Assembly (NCBI RefSeq): GCF_964340395.1
Contig: NC_135565.1
Coordinates: 23,729,429 to 23,793,428, forward strand
DNA length: 64,000 nt
Reading direction: 5' to 3'
DNA from: Glandiceps talaboti
Taxonomy: Eukaryota; Hemichordata; Enteropneusta; Spengelidae
Each line of letters starts with the position of its first letter. Position 1 is the first letter of the stretch. Below, in pieces: positions 37,201 through 46,554 of this stretch. Made by a program: the position numbers and the translations under genes. The notes beneath the pieces were generated by a model that saw only the letters and a program-made list of their open reading frames with translations, ran no database searches and was not told where the DNA came from.

Positions 37201-37480
37201 CTCCACTTATTGACATACCACAACATTTAAACATAATTATTTGTTGCCTCTTTTCAGTTTCCAAGGCATTGATCCCAATAGAACTGTTATGATTGGTGAC
37301 AGACTTTCTACAGACATCCTGATGGGTAGAAATTGTGGACTCAAAACATTGCTAGTTGAAACTGGAATTTGTACTGGAGAAGAAGCTATGGAAAATCAAC
37401 AAAGTAACTCAATAGAAAGACAAAAGCTTGTGCCAGATTATTACATTAGAAGTCTTGGTGACTTGGCAGAGTCTCTATAA
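24624..37480 (+). CDS. PGP: Phosphoglycolate / glycerol-3-phosphate phosphatase (HAD family), eight exons
   Basis: Cytosolic HAD phosphatase that hydrolyses 2-phosphoglycolate and glycerol-3-phosphate. Exons: 24624-24705, 32557-32624, 32977-33069, 34040-34180, 34376-34435, 35878-36025, 36630-36729, 37258-37480. All introns are GT-AG, phases agree, and the lengths sum to 915 nt (304 aa; human PGP 321). Motif I is CDCDG with nucleophile D25 and D27; motif II VTNNS at 58-62; motif III lysine K219 in LGKP; motif IV GDRLSTD at 244-250. The C2 cap lies between. The tail KLVPDYYIRSLGDLAESL matches PGP rather than pyridoxal phosphatase. Exon 1 was found by matching its phase (GAC G|GT) and the motif CDCDG across a 7.85-kb intron; its protein sequence MAACRKLTKELVPEF fits the family. 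AATAAA at 37630 may be the poly(A) signal. Confidence 0.9.
24889..25018. mobile_element. Foldback MITE with 8-9-bp target duplication (copy 1)
   Basis: CAGGCACTCGAATCAATCTG at the left end and its exact complement at the right end form ~28-bp arms around an A/T-rich centre. CGTGCACCC flanks both sides (24889-24897, 25010-25018). Depending on whether the terminal C belongs to the element, the duplication is 8 bp (hAT-like) or 9 bp. In intron 1 of PGP. A second copy is at 28283-28379. Confidence 0.75.
25088..27995 (+). mobile_element. Decayed DNA transposon with terminal inverted repeats, superfamily unknown
   Basis: The left end (AGGGAGTGTACATTTTTAAT, then GGCCGGAGGATTT) and the right end are inverted complements over ~45 bp. 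G/C-runs such as GGCCCCCCC recur just inside both ends. The interior encodes part of a protein on the plus strand. 26886-27086 reads KCSYCSTTDW, PPSMNRIPHPMPD and NPGHYMD; 27093-27490 (another frame, so one frameshift near 27080) reads SRFAEKYIVSVNSVKNYIELL and a SAP-like helix pair LEKLNVKELHKYLDKHKLP. I recall similar CSYC...PPSMNRIPHPMPD proteins as uncharacterised repeats in invertebrates, but cannot assign a superfamily. No clear target duplication. Lies in intron 1 of PGP. Confidence 0.6.
25404..25471. repeat. Near-perfect hairpin with 26-bp arms
   Basis: AACAGATACAATCCGACCAA opens the left arm, and the right arm ending at 25471 is its complement with one mismatch. The 16-base loop is TCGAGCGGTAGCGAGG. 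It lies inside the DNA transposon region and is probably a tiny inserted foldback. Overlapping frames on both strands arise from this symmetry. Confidence 0.75.
28283..28379. mobile_element. Foldback MITE, copy 2, one end truncated
   Basis: ACAGGCGCTCGAATCAATCT at the left and TCATACAGATTGATTC at the right match the MITE at 24889-25018. The outer ~12 bp of the right end are missing, and an A-run lies in the same place inside. With copy 1 it brackets the decayed transposon. Confidence 0.7.
28522..28627. repeat. (GT)n microsatellite with GTGC interruptions
   Basis: Pure GT repeat, then GCGT variants, then GT again. In intron 1 of PGP. Confidence 0.95.
28727..28960. repeat. Dispersed repeat, two degenerate copies, a third at 31036-31150
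   Basis: Segments sharing GCTAAAAATGTGTCTTTTT, CCAAAA(C/T)TAC and GTGTTTAGTTTAA(G/A)AATTGTTCAT occur at 28727-28815, 28870-28960 and 31036-31150. The pattern suggests an old interspersed repeat of unknown class. Confidence 0.5.
28968..29252 (+). mobile_element. tRNA-derived SINE
   Basis: The head GTCGGTGGCCGAGTGGTTAA is a pol III A box, and GGGTTTGAACCTC, ~30 bp later, is a B box. The body has GGTTTTCCCCGGGTACTCC, and the 3' end is CCAGTATAAATAAAG followed by (TTA)n. The head resembles a Leu/Ser-type tRNA but does not fold into a full tRNA. In intron 1 of PGP. Confidence 0.8.
29253..31330. other. Intronic sequence without recognisable genes
   Basis: Part of PGP intron 1. Apart from the dispersed repeat at 31036-31150 and a C-run near 30288, I see no feature. 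The short frames (30277-30504, 30478-30850) have no family features. Confidence 0.5.
31331..31412. mobile_element. Foldback element related to the one at 51889-51984
   Basis: The ends carry CCCAGAATCCAGATG... and ...CATTCGCATGGATTCCAAGCT. The right end matches the terminal CGCATGGATTC(T/C)AGGCT of the 51889-51984 element, and the arms are more diverged here. Confidence 0.5.
31456..32448. repeat. Minisatellite of a ~61-72-bp unit, interrupted by a SINE
   Basis: Units contain TATTCATATCATTCATGACT, TTGCTAGCAATCATCATG and CTACACATTTG. Some carry an extra AACATGACTG, giving the longer length. About seven units precede and three follow a SINE at 31926-32300. TTGCTAGCAA is itself palindromic. In intron 1 of PGP, ending about 100 bp before exon 2. 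Confidence 0.9.
31926..32300 (+). mobile_element. tRNA-derived SINE with a 3' 'AAAGCGCT...AGCGCTATATAAA' tail, inserted in a minisatellite
   Basis: An A-box-like GGGTGAATGGTTAGCGTG and a B box GGTTCGAGCCC give the tRNA head. The middle has a CTTGGGCAAGATTTGAACC block. The end is TGTAAAGCGCTTTGAGC, then AAGCGCTATATAAA and (ATT)n, the 3' end shared with L2-clade LINEs and several animal SINE families. ATGT flanks the insertion in the minisatellite unit, a possible short target duplication. Confidence 0.85.
33656..34038 (-). mobile_element. Antisense LINE 3' fragment abutting PGP exon 4
   Basis: On the minus strand the sequence reads as the end of an L2/CR1-like LINE: LPVSKYQSEVLI, HGLSPPYLSDTL, LRSSDKYLLFEPN and FGGRAFSCAVPRLWNKLP. 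A 3' tail of AGGCGCTCTATAAA and (GATT)n follows (plus-strand CAATCAATCAATC at 33663). The fragment reaches the acceptor of PGP exon 4: TACTGACAG at 34031-34039 is the complement of the LINE codons for LPVS. Confidence 0.65.
34207..34309. repeat. (GT)n microsatellite with GCGT interruptions
   Basis: Lies in PGP intron 4, between exons 34040-34180 and 34376-34435. Overlapping Cys/Val and His/Thr frames are artefacts. Confidence 0.95.
34515..35590. repeat. Minisatellite in PGP intron 5, two alternating unit types
   Basis: A shared core AACTGCAAAC(T/A)GTCAGTCTTG followed by TTCACTCAT(G/A)ATAG is linked either by TAAGCTGAGAGCTTTT (~73-bp unit) or by ATGATCA (shorter unit). About sixteen units are present. 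The two types alternate irregularly. The 84-aa and 133-aa plus-strand frames here are translated repeat. Confidence 0.9.
35707..35901 (+). repeat. Tandem copies of the PGP intron 5 / exon 6 junction
   Basis: GATGTA(C/T)ATATAAATTATC recurs at 35707, 35804 and, in the real exon, 35902 (periods 97 and 98 bp). Each period contains the end of intron 5, an acceptor (CTGCCTAG at 35779, CTGCATAG at 35877) and the first codons of exon 6 (VK-VLVGFDVHI). Entry at the upstream acceptor (35780) would read into a stop within about 25 codons, and no donor is seen, so it is a decoy or pseudo-exon. Confidence 0.85.
36138..36297. mobile_element. Foldback MITE with 11-bp target duplication in PGP intron 6
   Basis: The element 36149-36286 has ends TTACAACCAAGGGTTCTAAT and its near-complement ATTAGAATCCTTGGTTGTGA. 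TACAAAAATGT (36138-36148) and TACAAGAATGT (36287-36297) flank it. There is no coding capacity, and the superfamily is not assigned. Confidence 0.75.
36830..36985 (+). mobile_element. Possible LINE 3' tail in PGP intron 7
   Basis: TGTATCTCGACCTCCACGAA followed by GAGGTTTAAAAACC and AATAAATAAAGATTAATAAAG resembles the 3' UTR end of an RTE/jockey-like LINE. Short and uncertain. Confidence 0.35.
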
Positions 37481-37629
37481 TAATTGTGTAAACACTTGAT
37501 TAGCTAACATACTATAATTACTACTATGGTACTTGAGATCTCAGTTTACTAAGATAGGTTGGGTTATTGTAAACACACACAATTGTTTTTATTTTGCCTA
37601 GTGTGTGTTTGATATTCATACATTGGTGA

Positions 37630-37635
37630 AAATAA
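37630..37635 (+). terminator. Candidate poly(A) signal of PGP
   Basis: AATAAA lies 150 bp after the PGP stop codon, and a second AATAAA follows at about 37782. Function is inferred from the motif and position. Confidence 0.45.
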
Positions 37636-38696
37636 AGTAATACAATACAATTCAATGCAACTACCTCAGTTGAGTACAATTTTATATAGTTGGAGGGGGA
37701 AATTTGTACAATCAATTTTGTAAATATTACATGTAAATTTTGTGCATATGATTGGTAACAATTTACCAACCAAGCATGTCAATAAAGGGTGATATCAATA
37801 GTTCAACGTAGGATAAAAAACCCTAAATTCTTATACTTAGGCCTCAGAACTCCCCCCCCCCCCCAACTAAATTGGCCAAAATTGAAAATTTCTTCAAACC
37901 GGACAATCAATCTCATATTAGTATGTAGTATGTAGTGCTATGAATATAAAGCCAGTATGTAGTGAGTAAAAAAAAATAGTTCTTTTGCTGACACTTAACA
38001 TTATTTTAGTGCCATGCATTTAATATAGCAAAAATTCTTCCTTTTCTTAATTTGACATTTTAAAAAGGAAATATCTGTATTTAGGGGTACAAAACATGAA
38101 TTAAAAGTAAATCGATTTTGTAGGATGAGAACTTAATTGGTGTAACCCCCCCCCCCCCTCCCCATTCTCAAAGTAAAAGAATTTAGTTTTTAGCATACAT
38201 TGAACTATTGATCTCGCCCCTAATTGGCATGTGAAGTACATGTGTGATTTACAGCTACAACCTTAAGTATTTCTTAACTTTATCGAACATTTTCTCTAGA
38301 ATGCCTCAATAAAATATAAATTCTGGGAATGACAGTGATTACATGTTGTCCATCTAATAATGAGCAATAACTTATTTTTGCCTGAAAGTGTATTGTTTCA
38401 GTCCTTGTAACTGAAGATTGATTTGTTTAAAAACTCATGCATGTTGCCATAGAGGCTGTCTGTTATTAAAAATATCAAGTATAGGTGAGATAGAAGGGTG
38501 GTAGTTAATGAAACCCAGTTGTCCACTGATAATTGTTGAATTACTTGTATATAATGAGAAATGAACTTTGCATATTAACTATCATGAACAGGGATGCTGG
38601 TTGGGTGACTTTTATTGAACAGCAACATTGATTTAATATATAGCTTTTCTAACACTCGCAAATAATCTTATAATTTGTCAAGCAATATACTTTAAT

Positions 38697-38792
38697 GTAC
38701 CCGAGGGGTGGTGGTCATGACTAATATTGATGATGCCCAAGCTAAAGGCTAGGCTATCATCAATATTACAGTCATGACCACGAGCCCAAGGG
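38697..38792. repeat. Foldback sequence with ~38-bp imperfect arms
   Basis: TACCCGAGGGGTGGTGGTCA at the left pairs with the segment ending CATGACCACGAGCCCAAGGG at the right. The inner arms contain AATATTGATGAT and ATCATCAATATT. Probably a small MITE; no clear target duplication. Confidence 0.6.
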
Positions 38793-40124
38793 TAGGCAAT
38801 GAATCGTGGTATTACCGTGCCAATCATGTGCTATTTATTTTATTACACCAAAAAATGTCAAAGTTGGGTTGTCAAAATGAGCCGTGTTACCACTGATAAA
38901 AATATTACCATTTCAAAAATGTTGATACAATCAAGCAGTTGAAAAAGTTTTGAAAAAGACTGATAAGCTTACAGCACTAGAATTTTACTGTTCGTTTGTA
39001 GTAACTGCCGATTATTCTGTGTACCAGTTATGTGGCATGGCTAAACATGGGGTTGTACTTATGAACAACCACTTGTTATGCATAGAATCACAGACCCTCC
39101 ACGTTGGTGGAAGGTCTATGATAGAATGCACATGCATGTGCAGACGTTCGATTTGACGTCATAGGGCAACATCACTTTTGTTAGAATTTTACGTGACCCC
39201 GTTCTAGCCAATGACAGCGTCTATGACCAAGATGAAGATCATGATATGAGAAATACTTAAATAGTACCATAAGTAGCATATGTTTAATTAATGATGATTT
39301 GTATGTTCTTTTAAAGTGTAGATGACCAAGAGATTGTCGATTTGCTATGTTGGGTCCAGGCAGTGGCCTAGGATCGGAGTGTTGAATATTGTATTTAGAG
39401 CAATTGATCTGAATGACAATATCCCAATGAAAAGAACAATAAACTACCTTTTAAACACATTATTAAACACGACTATCCTTTGATCTTTAACTTTAATCGT
39501 TATTGTTTTGTTAATTGTGTGATCTATGAACCACAGTCTGGAAAAAAGTCAGATTTCATTACACATATATATCAGAGATCTTGTAATTTTCTAGACATTT
39601 AACAACACAAGCGACTGTTTAAATCAAGCTCTGGATTAGGGCTGAGAAAAGTTAATATAAAAGTAAATTGTTTCCCTCATTCTTGACGAGTAGTGGGCAA
39701 TCTATCTACGAACGGCCGAAAGACAAAGAAACTATGAAGTAGAATTTATAGAGAAGTAGTATGCGAAATATGACATTTTTAGTCGTAAAAATTATACCAG
39801 TCCTTGTAAACTAGATAAAGAATAGCAGAAGACAACAACTGTATACACGTTTATTCTGGTTTTTCAAGAAATACCACAACCAGTCTCTGCATCTGAAACG
39901 ATACCGTTTTCAGAAGCAGAGACTGGTGATAATATTTTTGAATATTTGTAAATACGTAATATCTAATAACATGAATGTTTAGTACTCGCGTCAACCTTGA
40001 ATAGAATATTTGCCAGCAAGTGACTGTGCCTCACTATTACTGACGACCGACTTCTAGATGTGGTTATGTTCAGCTGATTGGAAAAAGTCAGGAATACCCC
40101 CCCCCCCCCCATAGGAATAAACGT

Positions 40125-40374
40125 TTATCCCGATTTGGTAAGTATTCCAAACGGGATAGTTATCCCAATCGGGATAAATTTCTGTATCTCGATAGGGATA
40201 AATGACCTTTGAGCTCTCGGGCCAATTTGTCAGTACACGCGTTTGAAGAGTATTTTATCTGAAATAATTATATACCTTTGATCCCAATTGGGATGATCGG
40301 GATAAACCAGTGATAGTACCTATTTATATATCAACAATTTAATTCAAAGGTGTTTTATCCCGATTGGGATAAAC
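40125..40374. repeat. Cluster of ATCCC-N(4-5)-GGGAT palindromes
   Basis: Related palindromes occur at 40125-40137 (partial), 40144-40159 (partial), 40161-40176 (TATCCCAATCGGGATA), 40185-40200 (TATCTCGATAGGGATA), 40280-40304 and 40353-40374 (TTATCCCGATTGGGATAA). Spacing is irregular and the sequence between them is unrelated, so this is not an ordinary tandem repeat. Confidence 0.6.
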
Positions 40375-40662
40375 AAGGAAATACATTATATATACATTGT
40401 ACATTACACATAGAGATATTCCTCACTGGCAAATGACAGGCAGGACTGGTAATTGTACTTCATGCCCCATTCCCCTAACCCTATAACCGGCATTGTTATT
40501 AGCAGTTCATGTTTGATTCAAGCAATGTAAGTTTGATACCACAAAACGCAATACTAATATCTGCATACTACAAAGATGTACTTATAACTACTATTCACTA
40601 ACTATTATGAATATTTCTGGCTGTTAATCTCGGGTTTCATTCACAATGTAATAGAAATGAAA

Positions 40663-40790
<128 letters not shown>

Positions 40791-40860
40791 CTCGGTGAGT
40801 ATCAATCTGGCGGGTTGTTACATGTTGGGCTTTGATATTCCGTTAGTTAACGGGTTTAGT

Positions 40861-43068
40861 TTAGGTGATAGATGCTCTATTGAAGTTGGACAAATAAAAC
40901 TTATTCTCGTGTCGGCATTTGGATATCAACTCAGTTCTTTTGTTTAGTGTGGAGCTTTTGTCTGCTTTAATAATAGTTAGTTTTTCGGTTAAACACAGGT
41001 TGCATCGTTTTGTTTTATTGGTGTATGCTTGGGCTTTCTTGTTGATGGACCAGGATACGGAAAAGGGTTCATTGTTTCTTTTCAGTTTCCAAATGTGTTT
41101 TGATAGTTCTGTGCTGTTTTCGTGTTTTTCATGTTTGAATGACTGTTTGTGGTTGGCGTATCTCTGCTTGAAGTTGTTCTCTGTTAGACCGATATATACT
41201 TTTGTTTGTTTTCCGTGGACGGTGGCTTGGTATACGATGTTTTCCGTTTGGCATTCGCCGTTCAGAGGGCAGGTGTCTTTCTGTCTGCAATTACAGGGTT
41301 TTTGAGTGGGTTTAGTTTCGCTGTTGGAGATGGTGGCGTTATGCGCTTTGATTATGGTAGCCATGTTTGGCATGCAGCTATAACTGACTTTGACATTGTT
41401 TCTGTTGAATATTTTGTGTAACTTAGAGTCTGCTGGGAAGTGTTTTGTGATTAGGTTGAGGAATCGTTTGCCTACATTGGTGGCTACGTTTTTGCTGTAT
41501 GGTGGGTTAAACCAGATGGTGTTTCTATTTCTGTTTTTCTTGTTTTTCTGCGTCGGGGTGCTGGTGTACGTGATGTTCTCGTTGTGGCCGCTGGTTTTTA
41601 GTGCATTTTGGTACAGTGGGGCTGCCTGGTTGAAGATGTGTTCGTCGGATGATATGTCGGAAATTCTACGGCCGATGGCTGACGATATGTTCTTGATGAT
41701 GCTGGGTGGGTGGTTAGACTGCGTGTGTATGTACATGGGGTTGTCGTTGGGTTTCCTGTAAGGGTAATATTTACCGTTGTTGAGGTTGAGCGTTATGTCT
41801 AGAAAGTTGACGGTTTTCAGATTGGTGAGTATGGTTATTTTTAACCCCATGGCTTTGAAGGTTTTAGTTATGTCTTTTCTGATACTTTCTGATTTACTTC
41901 CGGTGATGTTCTTGAAGGCGGCGAGTCCGTCGTCCCTATATAGACCTATGTTTTCTTTACCGTATTTTTTGGCTAATTTGTGTAGTATGAATATTCCGAC
42001 CAGTTCGCATATTTCGGCCCCGTCGTTGCTTCCCATTGTGACGTCAAATGATCCATTGCTATTCTTTTTTACCCATGGTTTGGTTTTATCAAAGAGGAGA
42101 GATTTCCGCGCGTGCATGATAATTTGTTTGTCTTCATCTGATATGGTGGTGTATTGGCCGGCAAATTTGAGCGATTCTAATAACAATTTTTCGGTTATGG
42201 ATGGGTAAAAGTCGCATATGTCGAAGCAGGCGAAAGTGTGTTTGTTTTTGTCCTGTAAGTTCTTGAACCATTCGATGACTGACATAGAATTTTTCCATTG
42301 GTTGACGGCGACTATGGGTCTTATGTTTTGGAGGATGGTGTCAAGTATTTTTTTGCTAATAATGCCTATCTCGCTTTTTGCGGGGTTGATTAGTCTGCAA
42401 GGTAAACTGTGTTCGAAATTGTCTTTATGGTCTTTTAACGTTATAAAAGCTTCTTTCTTGGCGAGTATTTCAGTCCTATCGTCTAAATCGAGTTTTTGTG
42501 CTATACTTTTTGCTTCTGCGTTAATGCTGTTGTAGGCTCTATCGCTGGCGGGTTTGTAGTGTTTGGTTATATTATCTCTAAGGAGTTTGTTGTATTGATC
42601 TTTTTGAAGGAGGTACAGGTTTCTGGTTTTATCGGCTGGGATGATCATTTCGCGGGAGTTTTTGATTTTTCTAACATCGTTTCTAAGTGTGGTTTGGAAC
42701 GGGTCATTGACTTTACGGAATTTGATGTCTTCTATGAGTTTTAACATATCATTCTCGAATGGTCGAAGTTCGTCGATTTGTGGCGGGCATCTTTTGCTAT
42801 TGAAACCGAAATTTGTTTTTGTAGTGGTGCTATCGTTTTCGCCTGATTGTTTTTTGAGAAAAAAGAATGCCTTCCATCGCATTCTCCGGATGACGCTTTC
42901 AGTTTTTTCGATGAATTTTTTTGTGTAAGTGTTCGAAGGTGGGAGGGGAATGTTTTTTAGAGAGTAGTTCAGGTTTACCTTTCGTGGCTGTTCCATTCTG
43001 GGTCTGGTAGCTGGTTGAGTAGAGTGCTCGACTTGGAGGAGGAGCGTATGTAACTCGGTGAGTATCAA
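40861..43068 (-). CDS. Penelope-like polyprotein: reverse transcriptase plus C-terminal GIY-YIG endonuclease
   Basis: Open for 735 codons. The first ATG is codon 25 (42996), giving about 711 aa; upstream codons may not be used. RT motifs: [11 protein letters not shown] at 281-290, [16 protein letters not shown] at 344-358, C LYRDDG at 376-381, then [10 protein letters not shown] Cys cluster ([16 protein letters not shown]) precedes the GIY-YIG nuclease ([19 protein letters not shown], then [11 protein letters not shown] and [12 protein letters not shown]). C-terminal GIY-YIG places it among endonuclease-bearing PLEs, not the permuted N-terminal type. The YRDD box differs from the YxDD of LINEs only in x. 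Expected role: nicking the target and copying its own RNA. All long plus-strand frames here are shadows. Confidence 0.92.
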   Translation of the reverse strand: MILTELHTLLLQVEHSTQPATRPRMEQPRKVNLNYSLKNIPLPPSNTYTKKFIEKTESVIRRMRWKAFFFLKKQSGENDSTTTKTNFGFNSKRCPPQIDELRPFENDMLKLIEDIKFRKVNDPFQTTLRNDVRKIKNSREMIIPADKTRNLYLLQKDQYNKLLRDNITKHYKPASDRAYNSINAEAKSIAQKLDLDDRTEILAKKEAFITLKDHKDNFEHSLPCRLINPAKSEIGIISKKILDTILQNIRPIVAVNQWKNSMSVIEWFKNLQDKNKHTFACFDICDFYPSITEKLLLESLKFAGQYTTISDEDKQIIMHARKSLLFDKTKPWVKKNSNGSFDVTMGSNDGAEICELVGIFILHKLAKKYGKENIGLYRDDGLAAFKNITGSKSESIRKDITKTFKAMGLKITILTNLKTVNFLDITLNLNNGKYYPYRKPNDNPMYIHTQSNHPPSIIKNISSAIGRRISDISSDEHIFNQAAPLYQNALKTSGHNENITYTSTPTQKNKKNRNRNTIWFNPPYSKNVATNVGKRFLNLITKHFPADSKLHKIFNRNNVKVSYSCMPNMATIIKAHNATISNSETKPTQKPCNCRQKDTCPLNGECQTENIVYQATVHGKQTKVYIGLTENNFKQRYANHKQSFKHEKHENSTELSKHIWKLKRNNEPFSVSWSINKKAQAYTNKTKRCNLCLTEKLTIIKADKSSTLNKRTELISKCRHENKFYLSNFNRASIT

Positions 43069-43140
43069 TCTGCTAAGACAGTGCTCTATACCGCAGTGGC
43101 AGAGCGTAATAGTTTTGGTAGTACTGGAACTCTTTCTTGG

Positions 43141-43181
43141 GTGTAACTCGGAGTTTCACGCATATTGCGATCATCAGACAC
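43141..43181 (-). ncRNA. Hammerhead ribozyme motif (type I, family 1) in the 5' pLTR
   Basis: On the minus strand: stem I GTGT (43181-43178), core CTGATGA (43177-43171), stem II CGCA/TGCG with loop ATA, core GAAA, a minimal stem III (ACT...AGT) and cleavage after GAGTT, then stem I partner ACAC (43144-43141). All invariant core bases are present. The base of stem II is a U-U rather than G-C pair, which could weaken it. It lies about 75 bp before the PLE frame on the same strand. Very short stem III is typical of PLE hammerheads. Confidence 0.72.
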
Positions 43182-43497
43182 TCTGAGGCCTACTCTCTGG
43201 GTGTGCTGTATATATAGAGTGTAGACAATAGAAATACCATCACTATTGTCTGTGTCGGTGGGTAGGTGTTGTATGTGTGGAGGTGTTGGTTGTTATTGTG
43301 TGGGTTATTGGGTGCGGACAAGTAAGTGTTGGCGGGTTGTTACATGTTGGGCTTTGATATTCCGTTAGTTAACGGGTTTAGTTTAACAACCAACACCTCC
43401 ACACATACAACACCTACCCACCGACACAGACAATAGTGATGGTATTTCTATTGTCTACACTCTATATATACAGCACACCCAGAGAGTAGGCCTCAGA

Positions 43498-43538
43498 GTG
43501 TCTGATGATCGCAATATGCGTGAAACTCCGAGTTACAC
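43498..43538 (+). ncRNA. Hammerhead ribozyme motif, inverted copy
   Basis: Exact complement-arm copy of the 43141-43181 motif, read on the plus strand: GTGT 43498-43501, CTGATGA 43502-43508, stem II 43510-43520, GAAA 43522-43525, predicted cleavage after 43534, ACAC 43535-43538. Confidence 0.7.
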
Positions 43539-43564
43539 CCAAGAAAGAGTTCCAGTACTACCAA

Positions 43565-43678
<114 letters not shown>

Positions 43679-43775
43679 GACTGGATGTAGATAAAACCAC
43701 ATAAAAGTGCTCAATACGGGTAGTAGAGCGAATTATATATAGGTTTTGAAAATTTGAACCAAATTATATGCTATA

Positions 43776-43823
43776 GACCCTACAGAACTGTTTCGTGAGG
43801 TGCGTAGTCCTCACTCATCAGGG
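43776..43823 (-). ncRNA. Hammerhead ribozyme motif, family 2, minus copy
   Basis: Minus strand: CTGATGA (43821-43815), stem II GTGAGG/CCTCAC perfect over 6 bp, GAAA (43794-43791), stem III ACAG/CTGT with a tiny loop, cleavage triplet GTA, then GGGTC. Stem I on the 5' side is shortened to about 2 bp at the fold centre, so this copy may be inactive. Confidence 0.6.
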
Positions 43824-43825
43824 CT

Positions 43826-43874
43826 ACCCCTGATGAGTGAGGACTACGCACGTCACGAAACAGTTCTGTAGGGT
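43826..43874 (+). ncRNA. Hammerhead ribozyme motif, family 2, plus copy
   Basis: ACCC (43826-43829) is the 5' half of stem I. Core CTGATGA 43830-43836; stem II GTGA...TCAC (43837-43856, one G-G mismatch above it); GAAA 43857-43860; stem III ACAG/CTGT; predicted cleavage after A43870 (triplet GTA); GGGT 43871-43874 closes stem I. All core residues match the consensus. Confidence 0.75.
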
Positions 43875-43905
43875 CTATAGCATATAATTTGGTTCAAATT
43901 TTCAA

Positions 43906-44340
<435 letters not shown>

Positions 44341-44614
44341 TATCGGTGAAAATTCCAAACTTTTCATAATACCCAATAACTAGTTTTATTCAGTACAGTA
44401 TACTCTGATACTCTAGTAAGTTCAGCTTGATGCTCAGTGGCTCTTTGAACTTTGCTGTCTCAGGCCAAAGTTCATGTCAGGGGAAATATGCATAAAGCTA
44501 GCATTTACATAACGCTAGGAATTAGCTGGCATTTAGATTCTTCATATATCTTTAATATTGCAGCCGTCCCACCTCACCGGACCAGAAACAATCGACCCAT
44601 AAAATAACGGAAAC

Positions 44615-46392
44615 ATGACATCTGTTTACAGAGGCGAGGACCCAACAACAAATTCGTTAACGCGAATAGACGTTCATGTGTTAGAGACAACCTTTAATGT
44701 GTCGTATGCGGATATCGGACCAAGAGATGGCCCTGTCATCATGTGTCTACACGGTTCACCGGCTACATACAGGTCATATCATACACTATTTCAACCACTA
44801 ACAGCAGCTGGTTTAAGACTCATTTTGCCGAATTTACCTGGTAGGTTAACTCACTCAGTTATTTACTCATGTCATCGAATTATATACTATAAGCCAGATA
44901 TTACAGCAGACAACATACTTTATATAAAGAATGGACATGTCTATGGAATCTTGTGCGATATTATGTAGTTGACACGTGTAGAGGCGTGTAATGCACAGTG
45001 TGGTTGTGTTGTGTTGTGTTGTGTTGTGTTGTGTTGTGTTGTGTTGTGTTGTGTTGCCTTGTCTTGTGTTGTCTTGCTTTGCATAATTACATTGTCTTGC
45101 ATCATATTGATTGCACTGTATTACACTCGTATTGTATTGTATTATATCGTAGTGCGTCATATTTATTTATTTTGTATTGTATTGTATTGTATTGTATTGT
45201 ATTGTATTGTATTGTATTGTATTGTATTGTATTGTATTGTATTGTATTGTATTGTATTGTGTTGTGTTGTGTTGTATTGTATTGTATTGTATTGTATTGT
45301 ATTGTATTACATTACATGATATTTGCATTGCATTGCATTGCATGGTATGGCATGGCATGGTCTGGTATGGTATTGTATTGTATGGCATGGTATGGTATGG
45401 TATTGTATTGTATGGCATGGTATGGTATGGTATGGTATGGTATGGTATGGTATGGTATGGTATTGCTTGCATTGCATTGCATGGCATGGTATGGAATGGT
45501 ATTATGGTTTGGGATGGGATGGTATGGTATTGTATTGCTTGCATTGCATTGCACGGTATGGTATGATATTGTATGGTATGGTATGGTATGGTATGTATTC
45601 TTTGCATGGTATGAAATGGTATGGTGTTGCTTGCATTGCATTGCATTGCATTGCATTGCATGGTATGGTATGATATTGTGTGGTATGGTATGGTATGGTA
45701 TGGTATGGTATGGTATGGTTTTGCATTGCATTGCATTGCATTGCATTGCATTGTATTGTATTGTATTGTATTGTATTGTATTGTATTGTATTGTATTGTA
45801 TTGTATTGTATTGTATTGTATTGTATTGTATTGTATTGTATTGTATTGTATTGCACGGCATAGCATGGTATTATGGTATGCTATAGTATTGTTGCACTGC
45901 TTTGAATTATATTGTTTGGTATGGTATGATATGGTTCGGTATTGTATTGTATTGTATTGTATTGTATTGTATTGTATTGTATTGTATTGTACTGTACTGT
46001 ATTGTATTGTATTGTATTGTATTGTATTGTATTGTATTGTATTGTATTGTATTGTATTGTATTGTATTGTATTGTATTGTATTGTATTGTATTGTATTGT
46101 ATTGCAATGCATTACTAATTAATGAAATGTACCGCCACGTTTCCTGTAGGTATGGGTTATACTGAAGTTGATGATAAAGGGGTTTTTAATTTTTCTCCTG
46201 AACACAAAGTGGAACTCATTAAAGGTTTAACTAGAGAACTGAAGTTGGAAAGGTAAGTAAATTTAGAATGATAAACTCGAATAATTTGTAGAGGAATTAA
46301 AATTTCAGAAAACAGAAATTTCTACAATTACAGGATATGTAATTTCTTAGCATGGCTACTATATAGTACGCATGTATGTATGTATATGTATG

Positions 46393-46424
<32 letters not shown>

Positions 46425-46521
46425 TGTATGTATGTATGTATGTATGTATGTATGTATGTATGTATGTATGTATGTATGTACGTACGTACGTACGTACGTA
46501 CGTAAGTCCGTCAGTCCATGC

Positions 46522-46554
<33 letters not shown>

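Noticed and set aside
40919-42928. Several plus-strand frames of 70-140 aa
   Set aside because: They are antisense shadows of the Penelope-like reading frame.
44998-46122. Long open frames up to 374 aa on both strands
   Set aside because: They are translations of a pentanucleotide repeat that lacks stop codons in several frames.
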